Shown piece after piece: positions 26,578-35,003 of a DNA stretch of 64,000 nucleotides. The position numbers and the translations under genes are program-made. How positions within the stretch are numbered: the first letter of the stretch is position 1; every line of letters begins with the position of its first letter. The notes under the pieces were generated by a model. The model was not told where the DNA came from and searched no databases. It saw only the letters and a list, made by a program, of their open reading frames with translations. Origin of the DNA: Solimonas terrae (GTDB lineage Bacteria > Pseudomonadota > Gammaproteobacteria > Nevskiales > Nevskiaceae); NCBI RefSeq assembly GCF_011067135.1, contig NZ_JAAMOW010000011.1:80154-144153 (forward strand), given 5' to 3'.

Positions 26578-26682
26578 ATGCTCGACGACGATTACGCAGT
26601 GCGAAGTGATTTCATCTGGGCGCTGTGGGCAGGCGCGATCGGCCTCGCGCACGGCCTGTACTTCGGCATGCAGTTTCTTTGA
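26578..26682 (+). CDS. Possible small membrane protein, 34 residues
   Basis: An ATG with GGAGAAG 10 bases upstream opens a 34-codon frame. Its product starts with acidic residues (MLDDDY), then has one hydrophobic helix from FIWALWAGA to LYFGM. The composition and the ribosome site favour a real small protein, but no homologue is known to me. It is too short to be certain. Confidence 0.4.
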   Translation: MLDDDYAVRSDFIWALWAGAIGLAHGLYFGMQFL

Positions 26683-26727
26683 ACGGCGACGGGCGGATCG
26701 TCGCGCCGCGCGCCGCCGCCCGCGGCC

Positions 26728-27804
26728 TCAGTCGTCGCTGATCTCGATTGTCGGAAACACGGCGCCGGGCACGCCGTAAGCGATCTGTGCGGCAGCGCGG
26801 CGGGCGATTTCCCGGTAGCGTTGCGCGATGTCCGACTCCGGCGCAGCGATCACGGTCGGTCGGCCATCATCCATCTGCTGGCGAATGCTGGTGGTCAGCG
26901 GCAGCTGGCCGAGCAGCTCGATGCCGTACTGCGCCGCCATGCGAGCACCGCCGCCTTCCCCGAAGATGTAGTCGCGATGATCGCCGCAGTCGTACCAGGC
27001 CATGTTCTCGACGATGCCGAGCACCGGCACTTCCACGCGGCGGAACATCTGCAGGCCCTTGCGCGCGTCGAGCAGCGCGATTTCCTGCGGTGTGGTGACG
27101 ATCACCGCGCCGCTGACCGGAATCTTCTGCGCCAGCGTCAGCTGGATGTCGCCGGTGCCGGGCGGCAGATCGACGACCAGATAGTCGACCTCGTCCCAGA
27201 CCGTTTCGTTGAGCAGCTGGCCGAGCGCCTGCGTGACCATCGGGCCGCGCCAGATCATCGGCTGATCGTCACCGACCAGAAAGCCGATCGACATCACCTG
27301 GATGCCGTGCGCGGCAATCGGGTTCATGCGCTTGCCGTCCGGTGATGTCGGCTTGAAATTGGCGACGCCGAGCATGCGTGGCTGGCTCGGGCCGTAGATG
27401 TCGGCATCGAGCAGACCGACGCGCGCGCCTTCGGCGGCCAGTGCCAGTGCCAGATTGGCGGCGACCGTCGACTTGCCGACGCCGCCCTTGCCGCTCGCGA
27501 CGGCGATGATGTTGCGAATGCCCGGCAGCGGCTCCAGGTTCTTGCGCGCCGCGTGGCTGGCGATGCGCGAGCCGATCGACAGCTCCGCCACCAGACCCAG
27601 TTGTTCGTTGATCTGCGCGCCGAGTGTCTGCGCCAGCGCGTCGCGAATGCCGGCCGACGGGAAGCCGAGTTCGATCACCACGCGCGCCGCATCGCCGACC
27701 ACTTCGGCAGACGCGATCGCCCCGGCGGCGACCAGGCCGCGGCCGATCAGCGGATGGACGTGGGCATCGAGAACAGCCAGCAGATTTTCACGCGAGACGG
27801 ACAT
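26728..27804 (-). CDS. apbC: Mrp/NBP35-family iron-sulfur carrier P-loop ATPase
   Basis: This 358-residue protein starts MSVSRENLLAVL; an ATG 39 codons earlier was rejected. An N-terminal MIP18/DUF59-like domain (1-85) is followed by the deviant Walker A GKGGVGKST (105-113), DADIYGPSQPRM and DLPPGTGD. The family loads and transfers Fe-S clusters through a C-terminal CxxC. Here the matching segment reads ENMAWYDCGDHRDYIFG, with only C273 and two residues fewer, so the second ligand is absent. It lies on the same strand as dcd, with which it is often adjacent in Pseudomonas. Confidence 0.93.
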   Translation of the reverse strand: MSVSRENLLAVLDAHVHPLIGRGLVAAGAIASAEVVGDAARVVIELGFPSAGIRDALAQTLGAQINEQLGLVAELSIGSRIASHAARKNLEPLPGIRNIIAVASGKGGVGKSTVAANLALALAAEGARVGLLDADIYGPSQPRMLGVANFKPTSPDGKRMNPIAAHGIQVMSIGFLVGDDQPMIWRGPMVTQALGQLLNETVWDEVDYLVVDLPPGTGDIQLTLAQKIPVSGAVIVTTPQEIALLDARKGLQMFRRVEVPVLGIVENMAWYDCGDHRDYIFGEGGGARMAAQYGIELLGQLPLTTSIRQQMDDGRPTVIAAPESDIAQRYREIARRAAAQIAYGVPGAVFPTIEISDD

Positions 27805-28089
27805 CGACACGGTTCCCGGCAAGAGGGCGCGCAGTCTACACCCGGGCGCACCGCCATCGACGGTCGCCGGCTTCGGGTGCTGGCCGGCGCCGGTCATCGC
27901 GGTCGCGGGGGGTGCCGTCACGGCTCCGTGAGCGGTGCCCGACGACGCAATCGCGCGGCTATCCGCGTGCCGGGCCGGAAAACACGGCCGCGACGCGGGT
28001 GCGCACGGCGCGATTGGTGGGCTGCCGGACGTTCGTGCCGCAGATCCTCGCGCGACGGACCTCGTGACAGCAGCGAACGGCCGGCGCCC

Positions 28090-29247
28090 TCAGAACAGGT
28101 CGACCGTGCCCTCTTCCATCGACACCTGCGCGACCGGACGATGGACCGGCGCCCGCCAGTCGGATGCATTCGGTGCGGCCGGCGCGCCGGGCGCGGCGTT
28201 ATCAGAGACCCGCGGTTCGCCATCGAGTTCCGAACCGATCGCCTCGACACGCTTGGCGTGCGCCTGCGCGACCCCGAGTGCCTGCGTGGAGATGTCCTCG
28301 AACTGCAGGCAGCGCACGGCGCGGCCGACGGCGTCGCTGATCTGCGTGCGCGCATCGGCGACCGTGCGCAGCCCCTGGGTGAGACCGTCGTTGATCGCGG
28401 CGACCTGACCGAGCAGGCGGTTGACCTCGTCCTGCGCGCCGCTGCTGACGCTGCTGTCGCGCGTCGCCATGTCGCCGACCGTGTCGCGCACCTTGGCGAT
28501 CGCGTCCTTGGACACCGACACCAGCTTGCGGATCTGTTCGTTGAAATTCGTCGAGCGTTCCGACAGCGAACGCACTTCCTCGGCGACGACCGCGAAGCCG
28601 CGGCCGGCCTCGCCGGCACGCGCGGCCTCGATCGCCGCGTTGAGCGCCAGCAGGTTGGTCTGGTCGGCAATCGTCTTGACGTCGCCGAGCAACTCGAAGA
28701 TCGCGTCCAGGTGTTTGACCATCTCGTCGATCTGGCCGACGGTGGTGACGCTCTGCTGGCTGACCTTGCCGAGCGCATCGGCCAGCCCGCTCATCAGGCC
28801 GACCGCGGTTTCCGCGAAGTGGCGGACATCGGTGCCCGCCGACGAGCCGTTGTTCTGCGCGAGGATGCCGGCGACGGCCTGTTCCTGGATGCGCGACTGG
28901 CGATCCATTTCCGAAAACGCGACGCCGAGCTGGCGCACCGCATCGTTGATCAGGCCGCGCACGCGCTCGACTTCGGTGCCGGTGGCCAGTGCTTCGCGCA
29001 TCAGTCCGCCGCGCAGTTCGGCGAGGCCGCGCATGCGCAGCTCGCTCTGGCGCGACAGGCGCGTGATCTCGGCCTGCTGCTGCATGAGCGCACGCAGCTG
29101 CCACAGCGCGAGCACGCCCCAGGCGAGCGCGGCGGCGAAACCACTCAGGGACACGGCGGTTTCGCTCGGCAGCAGCAGCCGCACGAGGATGTGCACGGCG
29201 GTGAGCGCGGCGGGGATCGCCAGCGGCTTCCACGGCAAGGCATGCAT
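28090..29247 (-). CDS. Methyl-accepting chemotaxis-like receptor, short membrane form
   Basis: This 385-residue protein has two N-terminal hydrophobic helices (about 9-25 and 32-52), a helical linker and a signalling domain. The domain's hairpin tip reads [35 protein letters not shown]. There is no periplasmic sensor domain. The C-terminal part has LQFEDISTQ and ends [11 protein letters not shown] 29247 has AGGAG 6 bases upstream, and an earlier in-frame ATG was rejected. A near-consensus sigma-28 promoter stands just before it, so it should be expressed with late flagellar genes. It is separated from cheB by an intergenic repeat pair. The stimulus is unknown. Confidence 0.9.
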   Translation of the reverse strand: MHALPWKPLAIPAALTAVHILVRLLLPSETAVSLSGFAAALAWGVLALWQLRALMQQQAEITRLSRQSELRMRGLAELRGGLMREALATGTEVERVRGLINDAVRQLGVAFSEMDRQSRIQEQAVAGILAQNNGSSAGTDVRHFAETAVGLMSGLADALGKVSQQSVTTVGQIDEMVKHLDAIFELLGDVKTIADQTNLLALNAAIEAARAGEAGRGFAVVAEEVRSLSERSTNFNEQIRKLVSVSKDAIAKVRDTVGDMATRDSSVSSGAQDEVNRLLGQVAAINDGLTQGLRTVADARTQISDAVGRAVRCLQFEDISTQALGVAQAHAKRVEAIGSELDGEPRVSDNAAPGAPAAPNASDWRAPVHRPVAQVSMEEGTVDLF

Positions 29248-29284
29248 CGGCAGCTCCTGAAATTTGTCTGAGTCTCCAAGCAAC

Positions 29285-29311
29285 ATATCGGCGTGTCGGC
29301 GTGATGCTTTA
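29285..29311 (-). promoter_or_regulatory. Sigma-28 (FliA) promoter of the receptor gene
   Basis: Reading leftward, TAAAGCAT (29311-29304), 11 bases, then GCCGATAT (29292-29285). The consensus is TAAAGTTT-N11-GCCGATAA, so 13 of 16 positions match with exact spacing. Expected transcription begins about 30 bases before the ATG. Confidence 0.75.
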
Positions 29312-29360
29312 GCAAAGGACCGATTCAATCACTTCAGCCGTCGCCGCGAGCGGCGCCCGC

Positions 29361-29441
29361 CTTGCAGGACGGGCGCAAGCCGCGACCTGCATATCACTGC
29401 ATCAGGCCGCGCAATCGCGGCTTGCGTCGCTCCCGCATGGC
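29361..29441. repeat. Inverted pair of GCAGGACGGGCGCAAGCCGCGA-type repeats
   Basis: One copy reads rightward (TTGCAGGACGGGCGCAAG, then CCGCGACCTGCA) and a second reads leftward (TGCGGGAGCGACGCAAG, then CCGCGA). Together they form a BIME-like unit downstream of cheB. The same family recurs upstream of cheR. Confidence 0.7.
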
Positions 29442-29476
29442 CGGCGAGCCGCAGCGTGGTCGGCACCGGACCGGCG

Positions 29477-30502
29477 CTATTCGAGTGCATCGAGCAGGGC
29501 CTGTGCCATCGCGTCGAGCGGTACGACGCGCTCGCAGGCGCCGAGCTTGAACGCGGCGCCCGGCATGCCCCAGACCACGCTGGAGGCTTCGTCCTGGGCA
29601 AAGGTGCGCGCGCCGGCTTCGCGCAGGGTCAGCAGGCCGCGCGCGCCGTCCTCGCCCATGCCGGTGAGGATGGTGGCGACGACGTTCGGCCCGGCGTGTG
29701 CGGCAAGGCTGTCGAACATCGCCTCGACGCTGGGACGGTGGCGATTCTGCGGCGGGCCGTCCGACAGACGGCACAGATAACGGGCACCGCTGCGCGCGAT
29801 CAGCAGGTGGCGGTCACCCGGCGCGACATACGCGTGGCCCGGCAGGATCTGCTGGCCGTCGTCGGCCTCGCAGACCGACATCGCCGAACTGCGATCGAGA
29901 CGCGCGGCGAACGGCGCGCTGAACGCGGCGGGAATGTGCTGGGTGATGACGACGGCCGGGGCGTCGGCCGGCATGCGTTCGAGCACGGCCCGGATCGCCT
30001 CCGTGCCGCCGGTGGACGCACCGATCGCGATGATCTGGTCGGTGGTGCGGTACGGCCGCCGCACCAGCCGCTGCGGCGCTGCGGCGCCGGCGCTGCGCGG
30101 GCGCACGCGACCGAGCGTGCGGACCTTTTCGCGCAGCAGTTCGGCATAGGCGTTCAGGCCCGCGCTGACATCGAGCTTGGGCTTGGTGACGAAGTCGACG
30201 GCGCCGAGTTCCAGCGCCTGCAGGGTCACGTCGGCGCCGGCCTCGGTCAGCGACGACACCATCAGTACCGGCATCGGCCGCAGGCGCATCAGGTTTTCGA
30301 GGAAGGTCAGGCCGTCCATGCGCGGCATCTCGACATCGAGCGTCAGCACGTCCGGATTGAGCTGCTTGATCTTCTCGCGCGCGATCAGCGGATCGGGCGC
30401 ACTGCCGACCACTTCCAGTTCCGGATCGGCGGACAGGATCTCGGTCATCAGCTGCCGGATCAGCGCGGAGTCGTCGACGATCAGGACCTTGAGCCTGCTC
30501 AT
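29477..30502 (-). CDS. cheB: Chemotaxis protein-glutamate methylesterase CheB
   Basis: This 341-residue protein removes methyl groups from, and deamidates, receptor glutamates during adaptation. The N-terminal receiver (1-120) has the DD pair at 10-11, D56 and a KPK lysine. The C-terminal esterase domain has [10 protein letters not shown] (Ser), TQHIP (His) and GMGEDGARG (Asp), the complete triad. The ATG overlaps the cheD stop as TGATG. It is the last gene of the cheR-cheD-cheB run, so it is expressed with the enzymes it balances. Confidence 0.97.
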   Translation of the reverse strand: MSRLKVLIVDDSALIRQLMTEILSADPELEVVGSAPDPLIAREKIKQLNPDVLTLDVEMPRMDGLTFLENLMRLRPMPVLMVSSLTEAGADVTLQALELGAVDFVTKPKLDVSAGLNAYAELLREKVRTLGRVRPRSAGAAAPQRLVRRPYRTTDQIIAIGASTGGTEAIRAVLERMPADAPAVVITQHIPAAFSAPFAARLDRSSAMSVCEADDGQQILPGHAYVAPGDRHLLIARSGARYLCRLSDGPPQNRHRPSVEAMFDSLAAHAGPNVVATILTGMGEDGARGLLTLREAGARTFAQDEASSVVWGMPGAAFKLGACERVVPLDAMAQALLDALE

Positions 30503-31134
30503 CAGAACAGCTCCACGTCGCCGGCCGGCTGTTCGCGCTGCAACTGACGGCCGTAGGCTGTTTCGACCGCGAGATCGGCGACGGTCGCGGCGACCGGCAG
30601 ATGCTTGAGCAGGACCCGGCCGCTGCGCGGAAAGTAGCCGAGCTTGCGTGCGTCGACGCCGCCGAGATCCTGCGCAAGAATGCGGATGCGCTCGTCTTCC
30701 AGATAGCGCAGCGCGAAGCTCGCATTGCGCGCGCCGACGTTGGCGACCGTCATGCCGGCGATGACGTTGCCGCCACCGAAGACCTTGGCCTCGAGGCGGT
30801 CGCGGCGCGCGCCGCGCTTCAGCAGTTCGTTGATCAGCACTTCCATCGCGTAGGCGCCGTAGCGTGCCGAGCCGCCGCCGAGCGCTTCGGCCTCCGGCAA
30901 CATGAAGTGGTTGATGCCGCCGACGCCGGCCAGTGGATCGCGCAGACAGGCGGACACGCAGGAGCCGAGCAGCGTGACCAGCACGATGTCCTCGTCGGTG
31001 ACATGGAATTCGCCGGGCAGGATCTTGATCGCCTCGCTGGCAAGATCGCGATCGCGATAGCGGCGGCCACTGATCGCGCCGTAACTCTCGGCGCCGCTCC
31101 AGGCGGCCTCGGCGCGTTGCGCGGCGCTGCTCAC
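30502..31134 (-). CDS. cheD: Chemoreceptor glutamine deamidase CheD
   Basis: This 210-residue protein deamidates receptor glutamines and in some species stimulates CheC. The family motifs are [13 protein letters not shown] with catalytic C59 and GGINHFMLP with H76, followed by KVFGGG and [10 protein letters not shown]. The start is GTG, overlapping the cheR stop as GTGA. The C-terminus ends AGDVELF. The window has CheZ but no CheC, so deamidation is the likely role. Confidence 0.96.
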   Translation of the reverse strand: MSSAAQRAEAAWSGAESYGAISGRRYRDRDLASEAIKILPGEFHVTDEDIVLVTLLGSCVSACLRDPLAGVGGINHFMLPEAEALGGGSARYGAYAMEVLINELLKRGARRDRLEAKVFGGGNVIAGMTVANVGARNASFALRYLEDERIRILAQDLGGVDARKLGYFPRSGRVLLKHLPVAATVADLAVETAYGRQLQREQPAGDVELF

Positions 31135-31985
31135 GCGGCGACCTCGCCGAGTGCGACGCGGCGATAGGCGGTACGGCCGCAGGGCTTGAGCATGTCGCCG
31201 AGATTGAAGAACGACTCCGAGTGACCGGTGAACAGCAGGCCGTTCGGAACCAGCAGATCGGCGAGCCGGCGCATCAGCTTGATCTGCGTCGGCTTGTCGA
31301 AATAGATCATCACGTTGCGACAGAAGATCGCGTCGAACGGGCCGCGCAGATCCCAGCGCGCTTCGAGCAGGTTCAGGGCGTGGAAATCGATGACGCCCGA
31401 CAGCTCCGGCAGGATGCGCGCGTAGCCTTCATTGGGGCCAGTGCCGCGACGGAAATAGCGGCGCAGCAGCGCCTTGTCGAGCTGTGCGACGCGCTCCAGC
31501 GGATAGACGCCGCGCGCTGCCGTGACCAGCACCTGGGTGTCGATGTCGGTGGCGACGATCTCGACCGGCGGCGGCACCCGGCCACCGGCTTCGGCCGCGC
31601 TGATCGCGATCGAGTACGGCTCCTCGCCGGTCGACGCAGCCGCACACCAGATGCGCGCATGGTGGTCACGCGGCAGACAACGCAGGAACTGCTGCAGCTG
31701 ATCGAAGTGGTGCGCCTCGCGGAAGAAGCTCGTCAGATTGGTGGTCAGCGCGTTGGTGAAACCTTCCCATTCCGGCGACGTGGCCGAGGCTTCCAGTGCG
31801 TCGAGGTAGCGGTCGAAGCGCTGCTCGCCGCAGGCGCGCAGGCGTCGTGCGAGGCGGCTGTAGACCAGATCTTCCTTGCCACCGGCCAGCGCGATGCCGG
31901 CACGCGCATAGATCATCCGCCTGACGCGCTCGAAATCGCGTGCGGTGAAGTGAAACTCGCGGCTCGCTTCGTTGTGGTCGGACAT
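31131..31985 (-). CDS. cheR: Chemotaxis protein methyltransferase CheR
   Basis: At 284 residues it is close to the 286 of E. coli CheR. It methylates receptor glutamates with SAM. The N-terminal helical domain is followed by SAM-site motifs [23 protein letters not shown] and [14 protein letters not shown], then [10 protein letters not shown]. The ATG at 31985 is used because upstream in-frame ATGs lie inside intergenic repeats; the ATG at 32051 has a good AGGAG but would translate the repeat. The receptor gene 141 bp upstream ends in a possible CheR-docking pentapeptide. Confidence 0.95.
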   Translation of the reverse strand: MSDHNEASREFHFTARDFERVRRMIYARAGIALAGGKEDLVYSRLARRLRACGEQRFDRYLDALEASATSPEWEGFTNALTTNLTSFFREAHHFDQLQQFLRCLPRDHHARIWCAAASTGEEPYSIAISAAEAGGRVPPPVEIVATDIDTQVLVTAARGVYPLERVAQLDKALLRRYFRRGTGPNEGYARILPELSGVIDFHALNLLEARWDLRGPFDAIFCRNVMIYFDKPTQIKLMRRLADLLVPNGLLFTGHSESFFNLGDMLKPCGRTAYRRVALGEVAA

Positions 31986-32009
31986 GGTGAAACCGGGGAA
32001 ATCGGCGGC

Positions 32010-32108
32010 GACTCGCGTCGCTCCTGCAAATTGCGCTTCGGGTCGCGACATGCGCCGCTCCTGCCAGTTGCCTCTTCTGCAGGAGCGGCGCGAGCCGCGA
32101 TGCACACT
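32010..32108. repeat. Copies of the GCAGGAGCGGCGCGAGCCGCGA repeat upstream of cheR
   Basis: The rightward copy is CTGCAGGAGCGGCGCGAGCC with GCGATGCA at 32080-32106. Two degenerate leftward copies lie at about 32035-32070 and 32010-32032. The family also sits downstream of cheB, so it brackets the cheR-cheD-cheB module. Confidence 0.7.
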
Positions 32109-32126
32109 CTCGGCGACGACCGCGCT

Positions 32127-34475
32127 TCAGAACTCCGTCCACTGATCCCCGGCCGGTGCCGGCGCCGGCTTGACGCCGTTGCGCCTGGCGACCGCCGGTG
32201 CAGCGGCACGCGGAGCCGGTGCAGCCGGGCGTACTGCCGGGCGTGGCGCGGCGGGCCTGGCCGCGACTGCCGGCGCTGCGGCCGGCGTCACCGTGCGCGC
32301 GTCGTCGACGCGGAACTGTGCGACCGACTGCGACAGGCCGTCGGCCTGTTCCTCCAGCGAACGGGCCGCGGCCGAGGCTTCCTCGACCAAGGCCGCGTTC
32401 TGCTGCGTGACCTCGTCCATCGAAGTGATCGCCTTGTTGACCTGCTCGATGCCGGCGCTCTGTTCCTGCGACGCGGCGCTGATCTCGGCCATGATGTCGG
32501 TCACGCGCTTCACGCTGGTCACGATTTCTTCCATGGTCTTGCCGGCCTGCTCGACGAGCTTGCTACCGTTGCCGACCTTCTCCACCGAATCGCCGATCAG
32601 ACCCTTGATCTCCTTGGCGGCGGCAGCCGAGCGCTGCGCCAGCGAGCGCACCTCGGCAGCGACCACCGCGAAGCCGCGGCCCTGTTCACCGGCGCGCGCG
32701 GCTTCGACCGCGGCGTTCAGTGCCAGGATGTTGGTCTGGAAGGCGATGCCGTCGATGACGCTGATGATGTCGACGATCTTCTTGCTCGACTCGTTGATCG
32801 CCGACATCGTCGTCACGACCTCGGACACGACCTGCCCGCCCTTGCGCGCGACATCGGACGCGCCGACCGCAAGCTGGTTGGCCTGACGCGCGTTTTCGGC
32901 GTTCTGCTTGACGGTGCTGGTCAGCTCCTCCATCGACGAGGCAGTTTCCTCGAGCGCGGCGGCCTGCTGTTCGGTGCGCGCCGACAGATCGCTGTTGCCG
33001 GCCGCGATCTCCTTGGCCGCCGAATTGATCGTGCCGCTCGATTCCTGGATGCGGCCGACCACGCCGGCCATGGTGTCGACCAGCGAATTCACGCCATCGC
33101 AGAGTTCGCGAATCGAGCCGGTCTTGCCGTCGAGCGGAATGCGCTGCATCAGATCGCCCTCGCGCGCCGCGGCGACGACTTCCTGGGTCTGATGGACCGC
33201 CTGTTGCAGCACCTCGTTGGCGCGCACCTGCTCGGTGACATCGCTCGCGTACTTGACCACCTTGAACGGCTTGCCGTTCATGTCGTAGATCGGGTTGTAG
33301 CTGGCCTGGATCCAGATTTCGCGACCGCCCTTGGCAATGCGCTTGTACTGGCCCGAGTCGTATTCGCCGCGCCCGAGCTTGTCCCAGAACAGCCGGTATT
33401 CGGTGCTGCTGCGATAGGCCGGATCGACGAACATCGAGTGGTGCTGGCCCTTCACCTCGTCGAGCGTGTAGCCCAGCGTCTTCAGGAAGTTCTCGTTGGC
33501 GTGCAGGATCTTGCCGTCGAGCGTGAATTCGATGACCGCCTGCGCCTTGCTGATCGCCCGCAGCTGGCCTTCGAAATCGGCATTGCGCAGTTTCTGCTCC
33601 GTGATGTCGGTCGCGTACTTGATGACCTTGATGACCTTGCCGTCCTGGTCATGGATGGGGTTGTACGAAGCCTGGATCCAGACCTCCTTGCCCCCCTTGC
33701 CGAAGCGCCGGTACTGGCCGGCATCGAACTCGCCGCGACCGAGCTTTTCCCAGAACATGCGGTACTCGGTGCTGGTGCGATGGGCCGGATCGACGAACAT
33801 CGAGTGATGCTGGCCCTTGATTTCGTCGAGCGTGTATCCGAGCGTCGTCAGGAAATTCTCGTTCGCCGTGATGATCCGCCCGTCGGTGGTGAACTCGATG
33901 ACCGCCTGCGCCTTGCTGATCGCCTTGAGCTGTCCTTCGAATTCCGCGGCGCGCAGCTGCTGCTCGGCAAGCTGCTCCAGCTCCACGGTCATGTCGTTCC
34001 ACTCGACGACGAATCCGTCGCGATCGCCGCCGGCATTCCTGATCGACGTGATGACCAGCGCGAAGGTGCGACCACCGAGTTTGATGCGCGCACTATGGCT
34101 GCCGTCGAGCTGGCCGAGCATGCCGCGCTGGTGGGCCGGGTTGCGATGGAAGATGTCGATGTTCGCGCCCAGCACCTTGCCGGCCTCGAAGTTCGGCAGG
34201 TCCTTGCGAATGTCGCTCTCGGCGTTCGTCAGCATCTTCACCACCGACGGATTCGCGTACAGGATGTTGAGGTCCTTGTCGGCGACCATGACGTTGGTGC
34301 TGATCAGCTCGAAGCCGGCCTGCACGCGCGCCTGATTGGCCGCCTGCACGGACATGCCGGGCGACCGGACCGCCGCCTTCCTGACGGACGATTTGCCGAC
34401 CTTGACGGGAGCCTTGACGGCGGCCTTCCCGGGCCGGGCTTTGACGACGGCTTTGCGGCCTGCGGACTTGCTCAT
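32127..34475 (-). CDS. Soluble chemoreceptor with basic tail, three PAS domains and docking pentapeptide
   Basis: This 782-residue protein has no membrane helix. Residues 1-40 are Lys/Arg/Ala-rich (8 Lys, 4 Arg, no acidic residue), like a histone tail. Three PAS domains follow (about 53-170, 180-300, 302-422). The second and third are near duplicates, both with [17 protein letters not shown] and WIQASYNPI, and suit heme or flavin binding. A HAMP-like segment (about 430-480) leads to the methyl-accepting domain with the tip region [21 protein letters not shown] Pro/Ala-rich linker ends in QWTEF, matching the xWxxF pentapeptide that docks CheR/CheB. It lies between cheW and cheR and is presumably the receptor of this array. 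An oxygen or redox signal is inference. Confidence 0.92.
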   Translation of the reverse strand: MSKSAGRKAVVKARPGKAAVKAPVKVGKSSVRKAAVRSPGMSVQAANQARVQAGFELISTNVMVADKDLNILYANPSVVKMLTNAESDIRKDLPNFEAGKVLGANIDIFHRNPAHQRGMLGQLDGSHSARIKLGGRTFALVITSIRNAGGDRDGFVVEWNDMTVELEQLAEQQLRAAEFEGQLKAISKAQAVIEFTTDGRIITANENFLTTLGYTLDEIKGQHHSMFVDPAHRTSTEYRMFWEKLGRGEFDAGQYRRFGKGGKEVWIQASYNPIHDQDGKVIKVIKYATDITEQKLRNADFEGQLRAISKAQAVIEFTLDGKILHANENFLKTLGYTLDEVKGQHHSMFVDPAYRSSTEYRLFWDKLGRGEYDSGQYKRIAKGGREIWIQASYNPIYDMNGKPFKVVKYASDVTEQVRANEVLQQAVHQTQEVVAAAREGDLMQRIPLDGKTGSIRELCDGVNSLVDTMAGVVGRIQESSGTINSAAKEIAAGNSDLSARTEQQAAALEETASSMEELTSTVKQNAENARQANQLAVGASDVARKGGQVVSEVVTTMSAINESSKKIVDIISVIDGIAFQTNILALNAAVEAARAGEQGRGFAVVAAEVRSLAQRSAAAAKEIKGLIGDSVEKVGNGSKLVEQAGKTMEEIVTSVKRVTDIMAEISAASQEQSAGIEQVNKAITSMDEVTQQNAALVEEASAAARSLEEQADGLSQSVAQFRVDDARTVTPAAAPAVAARPAAPRPAVRPAAPAPRAAAPAVARRNGVKPAPAPAGDQWTEF

Positions 34476-34490
34476 GAGTGGCTCCTCGCC

Positions 34491-34988
34491 TTAGTGCTGC
34501 GTGACGCTGCCGTCGGCGGCTGGCAACAGGGCCATGTCCGGCGAGCGCAGCAGTTTTTCGATGTCGACCAGGATCAGCATGCGATCGTCGATCGCACCCA
34601 GGCCGGTGATGAAGCGGGTATCGACACTGGCGCCGAACTCCGGCGCCGGGCGTATCTGTTCGGCCGACAGCTGCATGACGTCGGAAACGCTGTCGACGAC
34701 CATGCCGACGACACGCTTGGCGATGTTCAGAATGATCATCACCGTGAACGCGTCGTACTCGGCGCGCTCGAACTTCAGCTTCTGGCGCAGATCGATGACC
34801 GGCACGATCGTGCCGCGCAGGTTGACCACGCCCTTGATGAAATCCGGCGTGTCGGGAATGCGCGTGACCGTGTCGTAGCGACGAATCTCCTGCACCTTGA
34901 GGATGTCGACACCGTATTCCTCGGCACCGAGCGTGAAGGTGAGGAACTCGCTGCTTTCCGCGTTGACTGCTTCTGCTGAGGCGTTCAT
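34491..34988 (-). CDS. cheW: Chemotaxis coupling protein CheW
   Basis: This 165-residue protein is a full CheW SH3-like fold ([47 protein letters not shown]). It links receptors to the CheA kinase. ATG 34988 has GGAG 6 bases upstream; an ATG five codons earlier lacks one. It stands 15 bp from both the second cheA and the PAS receptor gene, so it probably serves that array. Confidence 0.96.
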   Translation of the reverse strand: MNASAEAVNAESSEFLTFTLGAEEYGVDILKVQEIRRYDTVTRIPDTPDFIKGVVNLRGTIVPVIDLRQKLKFERAEYDAFTVMIILNIAKRVVGMVVDSVSDVMQLSAEQIRPAPEFGASVDTRFITGLGAIDDRMLILVDIEKLLRSPDMALLPAADGSVTQH

Positions 34989-35003
34989 GGCCGCTCCGGG
35001 CAA

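Noticed and set aside
31221..34979. A 1252-codon plus-strand ORF across cheR, the PAS receptor and cheW
   Set aside because: Antisense to three well-recognised chemotaxis genes; low-complexity translation.
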